From NCBI RefSeq assembly GCF_003350005.1, contig NZ_QLKS01000001.1:353946-417945 (forward strand): a stretch of 64,000 nucleotides of DNA, read 5' to 3'. The stretch is from Psychrobacter proteolyticus. Its GTDB lineage: Bacteria; Pseudomonadota; Gammaproteobacteria; Pseudomonadales; Moraxellaceae. The position numbers and the translations under genes were made by a program. Below, in pieces: positions 39,044 through 48,747 of this stretch. The notes beneath the pieces were generated by a model. That model was not told the origin of the DNA and searched no databases. It saw nothing but the letters and a program-made list of their open reading frames with translations. How positions within the stretch are numbered: the stretch's first letter is position 1; every line of letters starts with the position of its first letter.

Positions 39044-41149
39044 TTACCCACTGTTCTTGACACGCTTGAATGGGTTGATCGTTTTACTTTCTCCAGCTGG
39101 CATACTGCCATGAGGATCGGAGCCACGTGCAATCACAGGCAATAGCAATGTTTTATGCGGATAATGTGAAGCGTTCAATAGCTCATCACGAAGTACCTGA
39201 CGTTGATCATCATCAAAATTGATAGTTACTAAGGATTCCTCGATACTTATCATTGCCTCGTGCCACAGCGCATCTTCATTAATATGATAGTGCTCAACCA
39301 ATGACTCGATAATCGCTCGAATATTGACTAGTAGTCCTAACGACTGTAGATAAAATATCAGCGCTTTCGGCGTCTCGCGATATAGACGGTTTTTAAAATC
39401 TGGCGGGCTTAAATACTCAGGATCTGCTATTTGATGACGTGCCAGCCATGGTAGATGGATGCGTACGGAATCATGGTCACGCAATAACAGACTGGTAAAA
39501 CGATTCTCCTTTAATACGATAACAATATTTTGCCCGTGCATCTCAGGAGCAAATCCTAGGCGTAAGCAGTGTAGCATCGTCCCCAAAAACACATCACAAA
39601 GGTTTTTAAAGCACGCTATGACAGCGAGTTTTTTATTCTGTGACGCGCCTTCTTGAAAGCTGTCTTGAGCACTGTTTTGGCTACTATTCTGGGTAGTACT
39701 ATGAATATCCTCCTGAACAATGCCATCAAAAACGTGATAGCTGACACCTTGTTTGTAGACCAACATACCCAAGCTTGCCATAGGAAACAGTCGAATCGAA
39801 TCGTCACACAGGTCTGCTGGCAGTTGGCGTAGCATCGCGCCTAGATGCGTGGGCTTTTCTTGATAAAAGTAAGGATTGATAGCGCTTTTATCATGCGAAT
39901 GAGAGGGCGACATGTAACCCCACCACAGACGTTCATCCCATAACCGTAGCTGCGAGGATAGATCGGGGTCTAACGTTCTTGCCTGCATCAATATGGCTTG
40001 GTTTTTTTCACCATTGATCAGCTTGAGGGCTGGCAAGTAGCGCTTTGAGTTCAGTGCGTACACACCTATAGGTAGCTTAATGCTATTTGGCGTATCCGTA
40101 TCAATTAACACACTGCGCATGGATGAGCTGGCATAAGTAATTAGCGTATCAAATTTGAGCGCAACAACTGTGCCATTGGCAAGATCGTCGGCATATATGT
40201 CATCAACCACATGAGTCATTTGCCAAGGATGTACGGGCATCGCAATGTGCGTGTCTGCAATGCCTTTATCGCTTAGCTCTCGCATCAAACTCTGCTGCTG
40301 CGTTGTGTCCAAAAGATAAGTCGCTGGATTTTGCGTTGTTGTGTCTTGAACATGGTCTGCCACCATGACATGGCTTTTGGCAATGGCGACCCATACCAGC
40401 TTAATGGGTTGATTAAACTCTGCCATATAACGTTTGTATTCTGTTGCCGTAAAGCCCAGTTTACCTTTTGCCAGTGGATGAAACGGACGATCCATCAGTG
40501 ATGCCCACTGCTCCGCTGCAATCAAGGTTTGATGCCAATGCGGATACTGACATACTGTCGTCGTGATGTTTGCAGTTGCTGATTGTTTCTGCGCTATAAA
40601 GGAGGCTTCTAAGCTCTCTTTTAGCTTTAAGACACCAACGTCAGATAACGCGGCACTATCCATCATTGATAAAAAGATATCTAACAACTGCTGTGCTGAG
40701 CTTACTAGTTCTAGCCAAGCGCTATGTACATGATGACTATTACTAAGGTTACTATTAAAGCTGTTATTAAGGTTATGTATGATAGGCAGACAGGATTTAG
40801 ACAATCGCCACGGTGACGCATAAGCAGGCTCTACCAATAGTAGTAACTGTCTATTCTGATTAATCTGCATCACCATTAACGGGGTATCTTGGTCAAAAAA
40901 ATCTTGATACTGCTGTGGTAGTGATTCTAAAAATTGATGCGCGTCTTGAGCTTGAGTCGTCTGATGGTTTTCTAAATACTCAGCGGTGGTTGTCACTTGA
41001 ATAAGTTGCTCATCCACCCACTGCTCTAATAGAAAACACTCTACCAAATGACTAATCAGCGACCATTGGATGGCCTCGATATCTGGCTCAGGATTTGCAT
41101 CAAGGTGGCGGTTTTGCGCAGAAGTTTGCACAGGAAATAAGGTATGCAT
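39044..41149 (-). CDS. IucA/IucC-family NIS siderophore synthetase (third)
   Basis: About 701 aa. The ATG at 41149 lies 4 bp after the previous stop and follows a GGGGGT ribosome site; the longer frame back to 41269 overlaps the previous gene and is rejected. NIS synthetase motifs: HPLAKGKLGFTATEY, MPVHPWQM, SSMRSVLI and EMHGQNIVIV, then the ferric-reductase-like C-terminal domain with the end MPAGESKTINPFKRVKNSG. Such enzymes activate a carboxylate of citrate (or a citryl intermediate) with ATP and couple an amine or hydroxylamine. As one of three paralogues its substrate cannot be assigned; 4-bp spacing to the second suggests coupled translation. Confidence 0.88.
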   Translation of the reverse strand: MHTLFPVQTSAQNRHLDANPEPDIEAIQWSLISHLVECFLLEQWVDEQLIQVTTTAEYLENHQTTQAQDAHQFLESLPQQYQDFFDQDTPLMVMQINQNRQLLLLVEPAYASPWRLSKSCLPIIHNLNNSFNSNLSNSHHVHSAWLELVSSAQQLLDIFLSMMDSAALSDVGVLKLKESLEASFIAQKQSATANITTTVCQYPHWHQTLIAAEQWASLMDRPFHPLAKGKLGFTATEYKRYMAEFNQPIKLVWVAIAKSHVMVADHVQDTTTQNPATYLLDTTQQQSLMRELSDKGIADTHIAMPVHPWQMTHVVDDIYADDLANGTVVALKFDTLITYASSSMRSVLIDTDTPNSIKLPIGVYALNSKRYLPALKLINGEKNQAILMQARTLDPDLSSQLRLWDERLWWGYMSPSHSHDKSAINPYFYQEKPTHLGAMLRQLPADLCDDSIRLFPMASLGMLVYKQGVSYHVFDGIVQEDIHSTTQNSSQNSAQDSFQEGASQNKKLAVIACFKNLCDVFLGTMLHCLRLGFAPEMHGQNIVIVLKENRFTSLLLRDHDSVRIHLPWLARHQIADPEYLSPPDFKNRLYRETPKALIFYLQSLGLLVNIRAIIESLVEHYHINEDALWHEAMISIEESLVTINFDDDQRQVLRDELLNASHYPHKTLLLPVIARGSDPHGSMPAGESKTINPFKRVKNSG

Positions 41150-41153
41150 CGTC

Positions 41154-43118
41154 TTACCCCCGACTTTTAAACAATGGGTTATTAATGTATTTAATCGGGA
41201 ATGCTTTATCTCCGAATAATCGGCGCTTAGCCAATGACTCAATGCGCGTTTGTTCAGCGAATACATCAAACAAGTCGAACCGTACTTGATGCTCTGGATG
41301 AGAGGTTTGATAGTCGGTCACGCAGCCAGCAACCTGTTGCCAAAACGCCACTTCAGCATAGTTATAATGCGTCTGCATAAAAATCGCAATGTCTGACAAC
41401 GCCACAAAAAACAAGCAAGCAACCGTCATATCTCGAATGCCATCGGTATCTTCGGTCTCGATGAATGAGCCTCTATTTAAGGCTGCATGTGCAGGTGGCA
41501 AGCTATAAAAATTTGGGCGCAAGTGTTGTTGGGCTAAGTGCTCAGGTGCATAACGAACCCCATCATGCAAATCTTTTAATAATATCTTGATGGGATAGCC
41601 ATTTTCATGTACCAAGATGATGTTTTGCGCATGGCACTCTAGTGCCACACCATAACCAAATAAGATATGTAGTAAAGGGGTTACGACGACCTCAATTAAC
41701 TGCGTAATCCATTCCTCTACACCATATTTATCAAGCCAAGGGGCTATAAGATGCGAGCCATCAGCATTGACATAACTGACACCATTGAGCGGAAATGCTG
41801 TTTGACCTTTTGATAGATACTGACTGACATTTTCTCGCCAAATGGCAGCCAGCCCGCCATACATATTTGGATGCTGATAGCCGCGCGCGCGTAACGCCTC
41901 ATGATCTAAACTAACGCCAACGGTCTCACCCAAAAACGCAATGGGTAATGCTTTGGCAGTCTTGTCGTCGGCAATCAGTTGATTCAACCAAGTGGTGACA
42001 ACAGCCGCATTCATCACAGTATGCTTTGCCAATATACGCGTGCTTGAGGTATTAATCAGGTGCATACTCAGCTTTAAGTAGGCTTTATTATTACTAACGT
42101 CAGTATCACCATTAACATTGTCATCAGCATTACCAAGCATCGTCAGTGAGCGAATAGACTGCTGAGCACGGTACTGATGACCCGCACTACCTAAGTAGAC
42201 AACTTCTTGCGTGGCAATCAATGGTTGTAATGCTTGAATTAAGGTGTTTTGCCATTGCCAAGGATGTGCAGGTATTAGGCAATAATTATTAGCCGTCTCG
42301 TCTACTTCATGACTAGCTGTACCTTCGTCTTGCTTATTTATGATTGCAAGTACTTTTGTGAGTTTGGCATTGAGTGCATCAAATTCATTAGCACCCACAT
42401 AATCTTTCACCCATTCATTTATATCGATACCAGTAGTGGTATTGCTCACCAGTAGCTCTTTTTTGACCGCCAACCACACTACGCCGATATTTTGATCAAA
42501 CTCTGGGCCATAGTCATAGTTATCTTGTAAATCAAAACCGATACGAGACTTAAAACACGGATGATAAGGATGCCCTGCCGTCAAATAGCCTTCGAGTTGC
42601 TCATAAGTGAGCGTATCAATAGGCATAGGCATATTAGAAGCCAGTATTTGAGATTGTGCTTCATTCACTAAGGTATGGCGCAGCTCTTTGATAAAACTGT
42701 CTTTGAGTTCTGCACCCTCAATATTGAGCAAGATATCACTGATTACATGCTCAAGAATGGCGTCTTCGGCAACACCGTTAACCACTCGCTGCACATTTAG
42801 GTCACTTAAACGGATGATGTCAAAACTATAATGAATATAGCCTTGTGCGGTATAACAGACATCATTACCTGCTTTACCTAATTTTATAATAAAATTCAGC
42901 AGCGTCTCATTATCAGCACTGTCATGAGCGATGTTCACACTTTCAGATTCAAACTCAATAATATTTTCATATAGTAATGCTTGTAGCAATTGCTTGATCA
43001 CCCGTTGCTCAGCGCGTGCCATAATTTGAGAATTAACAGGTGCTTGCCACGGTTTAGTCGAATAAGTGATATTTGCACTATTATTATTTTTGGTAGAGTT
43101 TGCTAGATGATTGGGCAT
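41154..43118 (-). CDS. IucA/IucC-family NIS siderophore synthetase (second)
   Basis: About 654 aa from the ATG at 43118, which has AGGAAG upstream; the frame runs on to 43175 without supporting signals. Motifs: GHPYHPCFKSRIGF (ATP/citrate loop), IPAHPWQW, RSLTML, ECHAQNIILV and a C-terminal LFDVFAEQTRIES domain. It condenses citrate or a citrate half-amide with the N-hydroxy-N-acyl diamine made upstream. Its own Fur-box-like promoter (43181) sits between it and the MFS gene, so genes for synthetases 2 and 3 and the RraA-like protein may be a separate transcription unit. Confidence 0.9.
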   Translation of the reverse strand: MPNHLANSTKNNNSANITYSTKPWQAPVNSQIMARAEQRVIKQLLQALLYENIIEFESESVNIAHDSADNETLLNFIIKLGKAGNDVCYTAQGYIHYSFDIIRLSDLNVQRVVNGVAEDAILEHVISDILLNIEGAELKDSFIKELRHTLVNEAQSQILASNMPMPIDTLTYEQLEGYLTAGHPYHPCFKSRIGFDLQDNYDYGPEFDQNIGVVWLAVKKELLVSNTTTGIDINEWVKDYVGANEFDALNAKLTKVLAIINKQDEGTASHEVDETANNYCLIPAHPWQWQNTLIQALQPLIATQEVVYLGSAGHQYRAQQSIRSLTMLGNADDNVNGDTDVSNNKAYLKLSMHLINTSSTRILAKHTVMNAAVVTTWLNQLIADDKTAKALPIAFLGETVGVSLDHEALRARGYQHPNMYGGLAAIWRENVSQYLSKGQTAFPLNGVSYVNADGSHLIAPWLDKYGVEEWITQLIEVVVTPLLHILFGYGVALECHAQNIILVHENGYPIKILLKDLHDGVRYAPEHLAQQHLRPNFYSLPPAHAALNRGSFIETEDTDGIRDMTVACLFFVALSDIAIFMQTHYNYAEVAFWQQVAGCVTDYQTSHPEHQVRFDLFDVFAEQTRIESLAKRRLFGDKAFPIKYINNPLFKSRG

Positions 43119-43180
43119 AGATATAAGCTTCCTGTCTGAAAATTGAATTAAATAAAAGTATAAATTTAAATACATTTAAA

Positions 43181-43199
43181 GCGAATGATAATTATTTAC
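43181..43199. promoter_or_regulatory. Fur box upstream of second synthetase
   Basis: AATGATAATTATTT core, matching 14 of 19 positions of the Fur consensus, about 65-80 bp ahead of the synthetase start in an otherwise AT-rich gap. Confidence 0.65.
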
Positions 43200-43238
43200 G
43201 TTGATAAGTTAAGGTAAACCCCGATACGGAATATTTGT

Positions 43239-44738
43239 TTATAAGGATCGTGGTAGTTTGCACGCTGAAGGAATCGTGAATAATAAAATCACCGCGATTA
43301 CTACCAGTATTTCTTGAATCGCACTTGCCGTGCCGTCACTACTACCTGCTGCTAATAATTGCGCACCTCGACTGCCTATATAAAGGGTGGAAAGCGTGAT
43401 AAATATAGTAGAGATGATGCGGCGACTGATGTTATTAAGTGCAGCTCCCTCAGTGACCGAATCTTTGGGTAAGCTACTAAACCCAACGGTAGTGGTTGGC
43501 AGGTAAGCCAAACCTACCCCAATACCTCGCATACTCATAATTAGCATTAATAGCCAAAGCGTGGGCTGATACAAGCACCCTGCCAACATCAAAGTAGATA
43601 GCGCACTAATCGCAATTCCTACGATGCCAATCCCTCTGGCACCTTGCTTATCTACCATCTTGCCAGCGTAATGCGTGGTGATACTGGCTACGAGCGTCGC
43701 GACCATCAGGACAATGCCTGTCCATAAAGCACTTTCGCCCATCACGTCTTGTATCAGCACGGGTAATAGCAAGAGACACAGCATCAAACCGACTGTTTGG
43801 CTAATGCTAATGATATTACTGTGCAAATAGGTTTTATTATTGAACAAGCGCACGTTTAATAATGGATATTTCTGCCGCCGCTCATATGCCCACCAAACCA
43901 TCGCGGACAGTAGAAATCCAATAGATAATAAACCCAACGTGGCTATCTTTAACAAGCCGTCACTGCTGAATAATCCACCAGTGAAGTCTATCTTCAGCGT
44001 GCTCAGCCACACCATTATGGTCAATAGCCAAATGAGTAAGCTGATAAACCCAATGGTATCGAAAGGGCTTTTTTTATCATGTGAGCGCATATCAGGTATT
44101 AACCACCACACCATCGCCATGACCGCCGCACTGAGTGGCAAGGTAATGGCAAACAGTGTCCACCACGCAAACTGCTCAACCAAGTAAGCACCGACCAAAG
44201 GGCCAAACGCCAACGACATCATAATGACAATGCCCCATAGCGCCATTACTCTGCCGTGCTGTTTCTGCGGATAAATCTGATATAGCATACCAATAGACAG
44301 CGGGATAATCAGACCGCCACTCAGTCCTTGTATGGCTCTGGCAATGATGACAAAGCTCATGCTAGACGCCAGCATGCCAATGACTGAGCCCAGCATAAAT
44401 CCAAAAATTGCCGCCAAATAAACATGCTTAAACGGAAACTTTTTGTTTAAGTAGCCGCTTAGCATAAGCCCCACACTCATGGCCAGTACATAAGCATTTA
44501 ACACCCAGCCGCCCATCACGATATCGACATCAAACACCGACATAAAAACAGGAATTGCTGGATTAAGCGCGCTATTACTGAAGCTGACGACCGTACCGCC
44601 GAGTAGTAATGTCAGTAATACCTGCTGTACTTGCTTATCGGTCAAGCCATGACTGCTACTCTTAGAGGCTTCGTTTATAGGCGACTCAGTTGTAGATACC
44701 TTATCTATAGGTGCTTCATTTATAGGCGCGTTGCTCAT
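43239..44738 (-). CDS. MFS transporter, probable siderophore exporter
   Basis: 499 aa with about 14 membrane segments, DHA2 group: GGTVVSFSNSALNPAIPVFMSVF (segment 1), VMGGWVLNAYVLAMSVGLMLSGYL, RAIQGLSGGLIIPLSIGMLY and GIGVGLAYLPTTTVGFSSLPKDSV. The 30-residue N-terminal tail repeats PINEAP/PIDKV/PINEAS. The ATG overlaps the GNAT stop by one base (TAATG), so translation is coupled. Its place inside the siderophore operon, as with other NIS clusters, argues for export of the finished siderophore. Confidence 0.85.
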   Translation of the reverse strand: MSNAPINEAPIDKVSTTESPINEASKSSSHGLTDKQVQQVLLTLLLGGTVVSFSNSALNPAIPVFMSVFDVDIVMGGWVLNAYVLAMSVGLMLSGYLNKKFPFKHVYLAAIFGFMLGSVIGMLASSMSFVIIARAIQGLSGGLIIPLSIGMLYQIYPQKQHGRVMALWGIVIMMSLAFGPLVGAYLVEQFAWWTLFAITLPLSAAVMAMVWWLIPDMRSHDKKSPFDTIGFISLLIWLLTIMVWLSTLKIDFTGGLFSSDGLLKIATLGLLSIGFLLSAMVWWAYERRQKYPLLNVRLFNNKTYLHSNIISISQTVGLMLCLLLLPVLIQDVMGESALWTGIVLMVATLVASITTHYAGKMVDKQGARGIGIVGIAISALSTLMLAGCLYQPTLWLLMLIMSMRGIGVGLAYLPTTTVGFSSLPKDSVTEGAALNNISRRIISTIFITLSTLYIGSRGAQLLAAGSSDGTASAIQEILVVIAVILLFTIPSACKLPRSL

Positions 44739-45340
44739 TAAGCAGTGGCACCATAGAAATTGAGATAACCTCTAGATTCTAGAAACTCATCGCGATTGCA
44801 AAAATATAATGAGGCGGTTTTTTCTGGCATCTCAATCAGACGTTGTACGCGATAAGCGAAGCTATCAGCAATCCATTGATACACCTCAACCTTACTATCC
44901 GGCTCGACTACGATTTTTTTGGCCTCAGTATGCTCAAATATAAACTTGCTGATCATCATGCCTGTTGGCTTGAGATAGCCTTTGCCAACCACCGCTGGAT
45001 CACCAAGCAAAATATGCCAACCCATGTCCGTCTCCTTGGCTTTGTAATAATGAGACAACCGGTCACGAGCCGTCTCATAAATCTCTGTATAGCCAATCGG
45101 CTTATCATCACAAAGTATGAGATAGAGACGCTGATGATCATCGGCTAGCATTTTTTCAAAATGGGTTTTTAATTGCGGCATCGGGAGATGGAGCTGCCAC
45201 TGATCGACCACATGCTCAGCATGCATCCATTTATACAGCAATGGCATATCATCTGGGTAGCTGACAGGTCTCAAGGCAAACGTCTTTTGATAAGCCTCAA
45301 TGCTAAAGGTATCGGGCAAATTTTGGGTGATGGTCGGCAT
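44738..45340 (-). CDS. GNAT acyltransferase of hydroxamate siderophore synthesis (IucB/RhbD-like)
   Basis: 200 aa. RPVSYPDDMPLLYKWMHAEHVVDQWQL is the start of the AcyT/siderophore acetyltransferase domain; GWHILLGDPAVVGKGYLKPTGMMISKFIFEHTEAKKIVVEPDSKVEVYQW is its acyl-CoA-binding core. It should acylate the hydroxylated diamine to give a hydroxamate. Acyl-chain length cannot be read from the sequence: acetyl as in schizokinen-type siderophores, or longer as in acinetoferrin-type ones. Stop overlaps the MFS start; ATG preceded by AGGAGCAAG. Confidence 0.88.
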   Translation of the reverse strand: MPTITQNLPDTFSIEAYQKTFALRPVSYPDDMPLLYKWMHAEHVVDQWQLHLPMPQLKTHFEKMLADDHQRLYLILCDDKPIGYTEIYETARDRLSHYYKAKETDMGWHILLGDPAVVGKGYLKPTGMMISKFIFEHTEAKKIVVEPDSKVEVYQWIADSFAYRVQRLIEMPEKTASLYFCNRDEFLESRGYLNFYGATA

Positions 45341-45401
45341 GACTTGCTCCTAATTATTATTTTGCTATGTGGTTTTTATGAAATACGATGCTTATAGAAA
45401 A

Positions 45402-46799
45402 CTACGTGCCAAATTTTTGAAATACTTTTAAGGCGTCAGTGTCGTAAGTCTGTTCACCTGTTAACTGATTGACGATACACCCTGCTCGATAAGCCCCCAA
45501 CCCCAAGTCTGGTGCCCCAACACCATGGGTATGCACCTCCTGGTTTTGTACGAAAATTTTGCCATCAGTTGCGATGTCTTTTTGATGCGTCAGTACATAT
45601 TTCAGTGCATAGTCTCTATCAATGACTGGCTGCTCAAACTCATCGTGCGCGATGCTAGGCAGTATCGTGTTTAAACACTCAGGCAGACCGTAACGATAGC
45701 CTGTACCAGCAATCACACAGTCATAATCAGCAGTAAATGATTGATTCTGTTCACGCTGTCTACCCACCAGTTTTATAGTGTCTGTCGGCTCTGGATCTTC
45801 TAGCATAGTTGTCAGTGTTGCTTCAATTACTTCACAATTGGACAGCAGCGTTGAATGCAAATCTTTATTGGTAATACTGCGTTCATAAAGACGGTGATAA
45901 ATATCACGTATGGTCTCAAAGCCCATGCCTTTATAGAGCAGGTCTTGCTTAGCAGTGACTTGAGGTTTGATTGCTGAGTCTAAATGATAAAAGTAATCTG
46001 TATACGCCGGGCTAAAATGCTCTAAACCTAATGGGGAGTATTCCATGGGAAAAAATCCTGCCGAGCGAGTCATCCAATCTAACTGAAACTTAGGGTCGTC
46101 ATTAGTACTATCATCGCCATCAAACTGCTGATCGAATAAGGTTCGATACACTTCTGCTGAAGACTGCCCAGACCCCAACACCAACACTTTAGTCAGTTTG
46201 CCCTTAGTCTTGGTGCTATTCAGATCAAGGCTACTAGCATTATTGAGGCTATCCAAGTCAAAATTATCTGCAAAATGGGCGGTGTGCATACAGCGGTTAG
46301 GCGCTTGCTTGGCAATATCTTGCAACGATGGTGGTAGCGTGGCCTGTGTGCCTGTTCCTATGACTAAATTTTTAGCATGATAGGTGTTTTGTGTGCCTTG
46401 CTCAGATACAGTCACTAAAAACCCACCATTATTGTCATCAAATGCCACGTCGATCACTGGCGAATCAAAATTCAGACTATCCAGTTGCCCTGCTACCCAT
46501 TGGCAATAGTGGTTGTACTCTTTACGATAAATTTTAAATTCTTCTAAAAAATAAAACTTAAGCAATCGGTGCTGAGTATGCAAATAATTCAAAAAAGAAT
46601 ATGGACTGGTTGGGTCTATCATCGTCACCAAGTCTGCCATAAAAGGCACTTGCAGTGTGGTGCTCGGCAATATCATGCCTTTATGCCAATTAAACTCAGC
46701 CTTTTGCTCAAAAAACTTGGCGGTTACGTCGGTCTTTGTCAGTAATGCTGCCAAACTTAAATTAAACGGCCCTACGCCAATCCCAATAATATCTAACAC
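45402..46799 (-). CDS. Flavin N-hydroxylase for siderophore synthesis (IucD/RhbE-like)
   Basis: 465 aa, NADPH:FAD amine N-monooxygenase. The FAD site is GIGVGPFNLSLAALL (6-20), the NADPH site LGSGQSSAEVY (208-218), with VIAGTGYRYGLP later. The start is a GTG at 46799 with AAGGGG upstream. It hydroxylates a terminal primary amine of lysine, ornithine or a diamine; with Dat and Ddc upstream the substrate is inferred to be 1,3-diaminopropane, as in rhizobactin- and acinetoferrin-type pathways. An insert rich in D, N and S near 180-203 is longer than usual. It lies between synthetase 1 and the acyltransferase. Confidence 0.9.
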   Translation of the reverse strand: MLDIIGIGVGPFNLSLAALLTKTDVTAKFFEQKAEFNWHKGMILPSTTLQVPFMADLVTMIDPTSPYSFLNYLHTQHRLLKFYFLEEFKIYRKEYNHYCQWVAGQLDSLNFDSPVIDVAFDDNNGGFLVTVSEQGTQNTYHAKNLVIGTGTQATLPPSLQDIAKQAPNRCMHTAHFADNFDLDSLNNASSLDLNSTKTKGKLTKVLVLGSGQSSAEVYRTLFDQQFDGDDSTNDDPKFQLDWMTRSAGFFPMEYSPLGLEHFSPAYTDYFYHLDSAIKPQVTAKQDLLYKGMGFETIRDIYHRLYERSITNKDLHSTLLSNCEVIEATLTTMLEDPEPTDTIKLVGRQREQNQSFTADYDCVIAGTGYRYGLPECLNTILPSIAHDEFEQPVIDRDYALKYVLTHQKDIATDGKIFVQNQEVHTHGVGAPDLGLGAYRAGCIVNQLTGEQTYDTDALKVFQKFGT

Positions 46800-46916
46800 G
46801 GTCGCCCCTTAGTGATCTGGTGGTAGTGATTTGATAGTTACGTTAATTCTGGTGTTCGTTTCTATCGAACCCTAACTTCTATCCTGTGCTTATCTTTGCC
46901 GTCACAATATGATTTG

Positions 46917-48746
46917 CTACATCACCATGGGGTTTGGGATATCGACATAAATAGACTGGGTCTCAACAGGTGCGGTCAGCTCATCGAGCGCATAAAGTCT
47001 GGTGAGTAGATTGCCCTTGAACGGCAATGTAGGACTACGCAACAACAAGTCAAATAACGAGCGATGTGGGTATTGTTGCTCTAACGCTATTAGACACTCT
47101 TTAAACGTCGTAATTAATGCTTCCTCAGTCACAAGCTGAGTACGAGCAATAGCAGTAATAAGACCAAATATACTGTTGCCAACTAAATAATAGGCAAAAC
47201 GTGAGTCGGCAAAGTCTTCTGGAATGACGCACTCTCCTTCGCTAATAAGCTCGGGGTAAGCATCAATGAGCGGCGTGGCGTACTCCGCAATATAGCCAAA
47301 CCCTTGATTGTCTCTGGCCCAAAATTTAGTAGGATAGCCGTCTTTTAGCTCAATCAGAGTGTTCTGCTGATGTACCTCAAAACCAATACCATGCTGATAA
47401 TACATATGAATAAGCGGTATAAAACCAACTTGCAAATAAGTGTCAAACCACTGGATAGCCACCTGTTCTAAAGGTTCATCTGTCTGTTTGTGGATGGACT
47501 TAAACAATGTCTCTAAGCGATTGGTGAGACGGGTTGGATGGTCTTGGCTTAAGCTGGCAAGATTGGTGACTTGCGTATCCTCTGTAAAAGGGTTGTCACG
47601 TAAGATACAAATAGTCTCATCAATGATTTTGCCATCCACACGTAAGGCAATCCAAGCAGGATCATTCAATACGGCAATTGTAGGATACTGGGTCTTGAGC
47701 TGAGTACCATAGTCGCTACGCCAGATTCGGCAGGCATGCATCCCGCGTTTGCATTCTTTGGGCAGGTTAATCCGCACCGAATTGGTAATCGCTACAGACA
47801 ACGACAGTTTAAACATCCAAGGCGCATCAAAGGCAGCCAGTGTGCGTACTGATGTTGTTGGATGCAAATGCCACCCGAGCTCGCCCAAATCAAACAATTG
47901 GCCTTGTTCTAGCAGCTTTCGATACCATGGCTGCTGCTGCAAAAACCTTGCTTGCCAAGGGTGCAATGGCAACAGCTTATAGTCAGGATGCTCATCCACA
48001 AGTTGCTGCTGATAACCACTCATATCAGCTTGTAGCTTTGATTTGAGCGCTGTGGTAATGCTATCGCCATCTACAAATTCTTCTGTAATGCTGCTGGGGT
48101 GCACTAGCCAATAGTGCAACTGGGTTTTGCTACTGGTCTCGGGCGCATACTTTGCCCATTCGGCACCATAAAAGCCAGCACGGCCTTTGGGTGTAGGATG
48201 CATGGCATGACCGTAAATAAGGTTTTGTTCGGTTTGAATGAAATCTTGCTGATAGTCAACGATGTCATCAATCTCATCATTACGATGCTCTAAGATAATC
48301 TGTAGCCCCTCATAGCTCTCAATCCAGCGCTTTAATACACCATTAGCATCTAGCGTCGCTTTGTCTTTATAACGATGCACGATGTCTTCAATAATCAAAG
48401 ACGCTAGGCTCATAGCAGAGGATTTTATCCATCGGCTGTTTTGCAAAGGGTCGTCCAGTTGCGTGTCTAATGTTGAGTCTGATCGTATGCTGACCTGCTT
48501 ATTCAATATAAGCGGCGTGCCTGCCAAACGGTGCTGACCCAATTGGCTCACTCTATCGACAGGTGCGACCATTACCGTGTTCGAAGCCAATAGCATTAGC
48601 ACTAATAGAGGCTTGTTTTGTGAGGCCTGCTTCTGTATATCATCCTGCTGCTCTACGGCAATAATATCGCCGTGCCCAGTCTCAAAACAGTAAGCATTGA
48701 TTAGATTTTGTAGTGTGAGACGATCAAGCGTTTTATGCTGCATCAT
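46917..48746 (-). CDS. IucA/IucC-family NIS siderophore synthetase (first)
   Basis: About 609 aa from the ATG at 48746, which follows the ddc stop by one base and has GGGAAG upstream; an ATG at 48764 inside ddc is less likely. Motifs: HPTPKGRAGF (183-192), LPLHPWQARFL (260-270), HLHPTTSVRTL, EVHQQNTLIELK and the C-terminal ferric-reductase-like domain. It couples an amine, probably 1,3-diaminopropane or its N-hydroxy-N-acyl form, to citrate using ATP. Directly downstream of ddc and likely translationally coupled. Confidence 0.9.
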   Translation of the reverse strand: MMQHKTLDRLTLQNLINAYCFETGHGDIIAVEQQDDIQKQASQNKPLLVLMLLASNTVMVAPVDRVSQLGQHRLAGTPLILNKQVSIRSDSTLDTQLDDPLQNSRWIKSSAMSLASLIIEDIVHRYKDKATLDANGVLKRWIESYEGLQIILEHRNDEIDDIVDYQQDFIQTEQNLIYGHAMHPTPKGRAGFYGAEWAKYAPETSSKTQLHYWLVHPSSITEEFVDGDSITTALKSKLQADMSGYQQQLVDEHPDYKLLPLHPWQARFLQQQPWYRKLLEQGQLFDLGELGWHLHPTTSVRTLAAFDAPWMFKLSLSVAITNSVRINLPKECKRGMHACRIWRSDYGTQLKTQYPTIAVLNDPAWIALRVDGKIIDETICILRDNPFTEDTQVTNLASLSQDHPTRLTNRLETLFKSIHKQTDEPLEQVAIQWFDTYLQVGFIPLIHMYYQHGIGFEVHQQNTLIELKDGYPTKFWARDNQGFGYIAEYATPLIDAYPELISEGECVIPEDFADSRFAYYLVGNSIFGLITAIARTQLVTEEALITTFKECLIALEQQYPHRSLFDLLLRSPTLPFKGNLLTRLYALDELTAPVETQSIYVDIPNPMVM

Positions 48747-48747
48747 G

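Noticed and set aside
41150-41269. Longer start of the third NIS synthetase inside the previous gene
   Set aside because: The ATG at 41149 follows the upstream stop by 4 bp with a GGGGGT ribosome site; the extension is a shadow of the previous gene.
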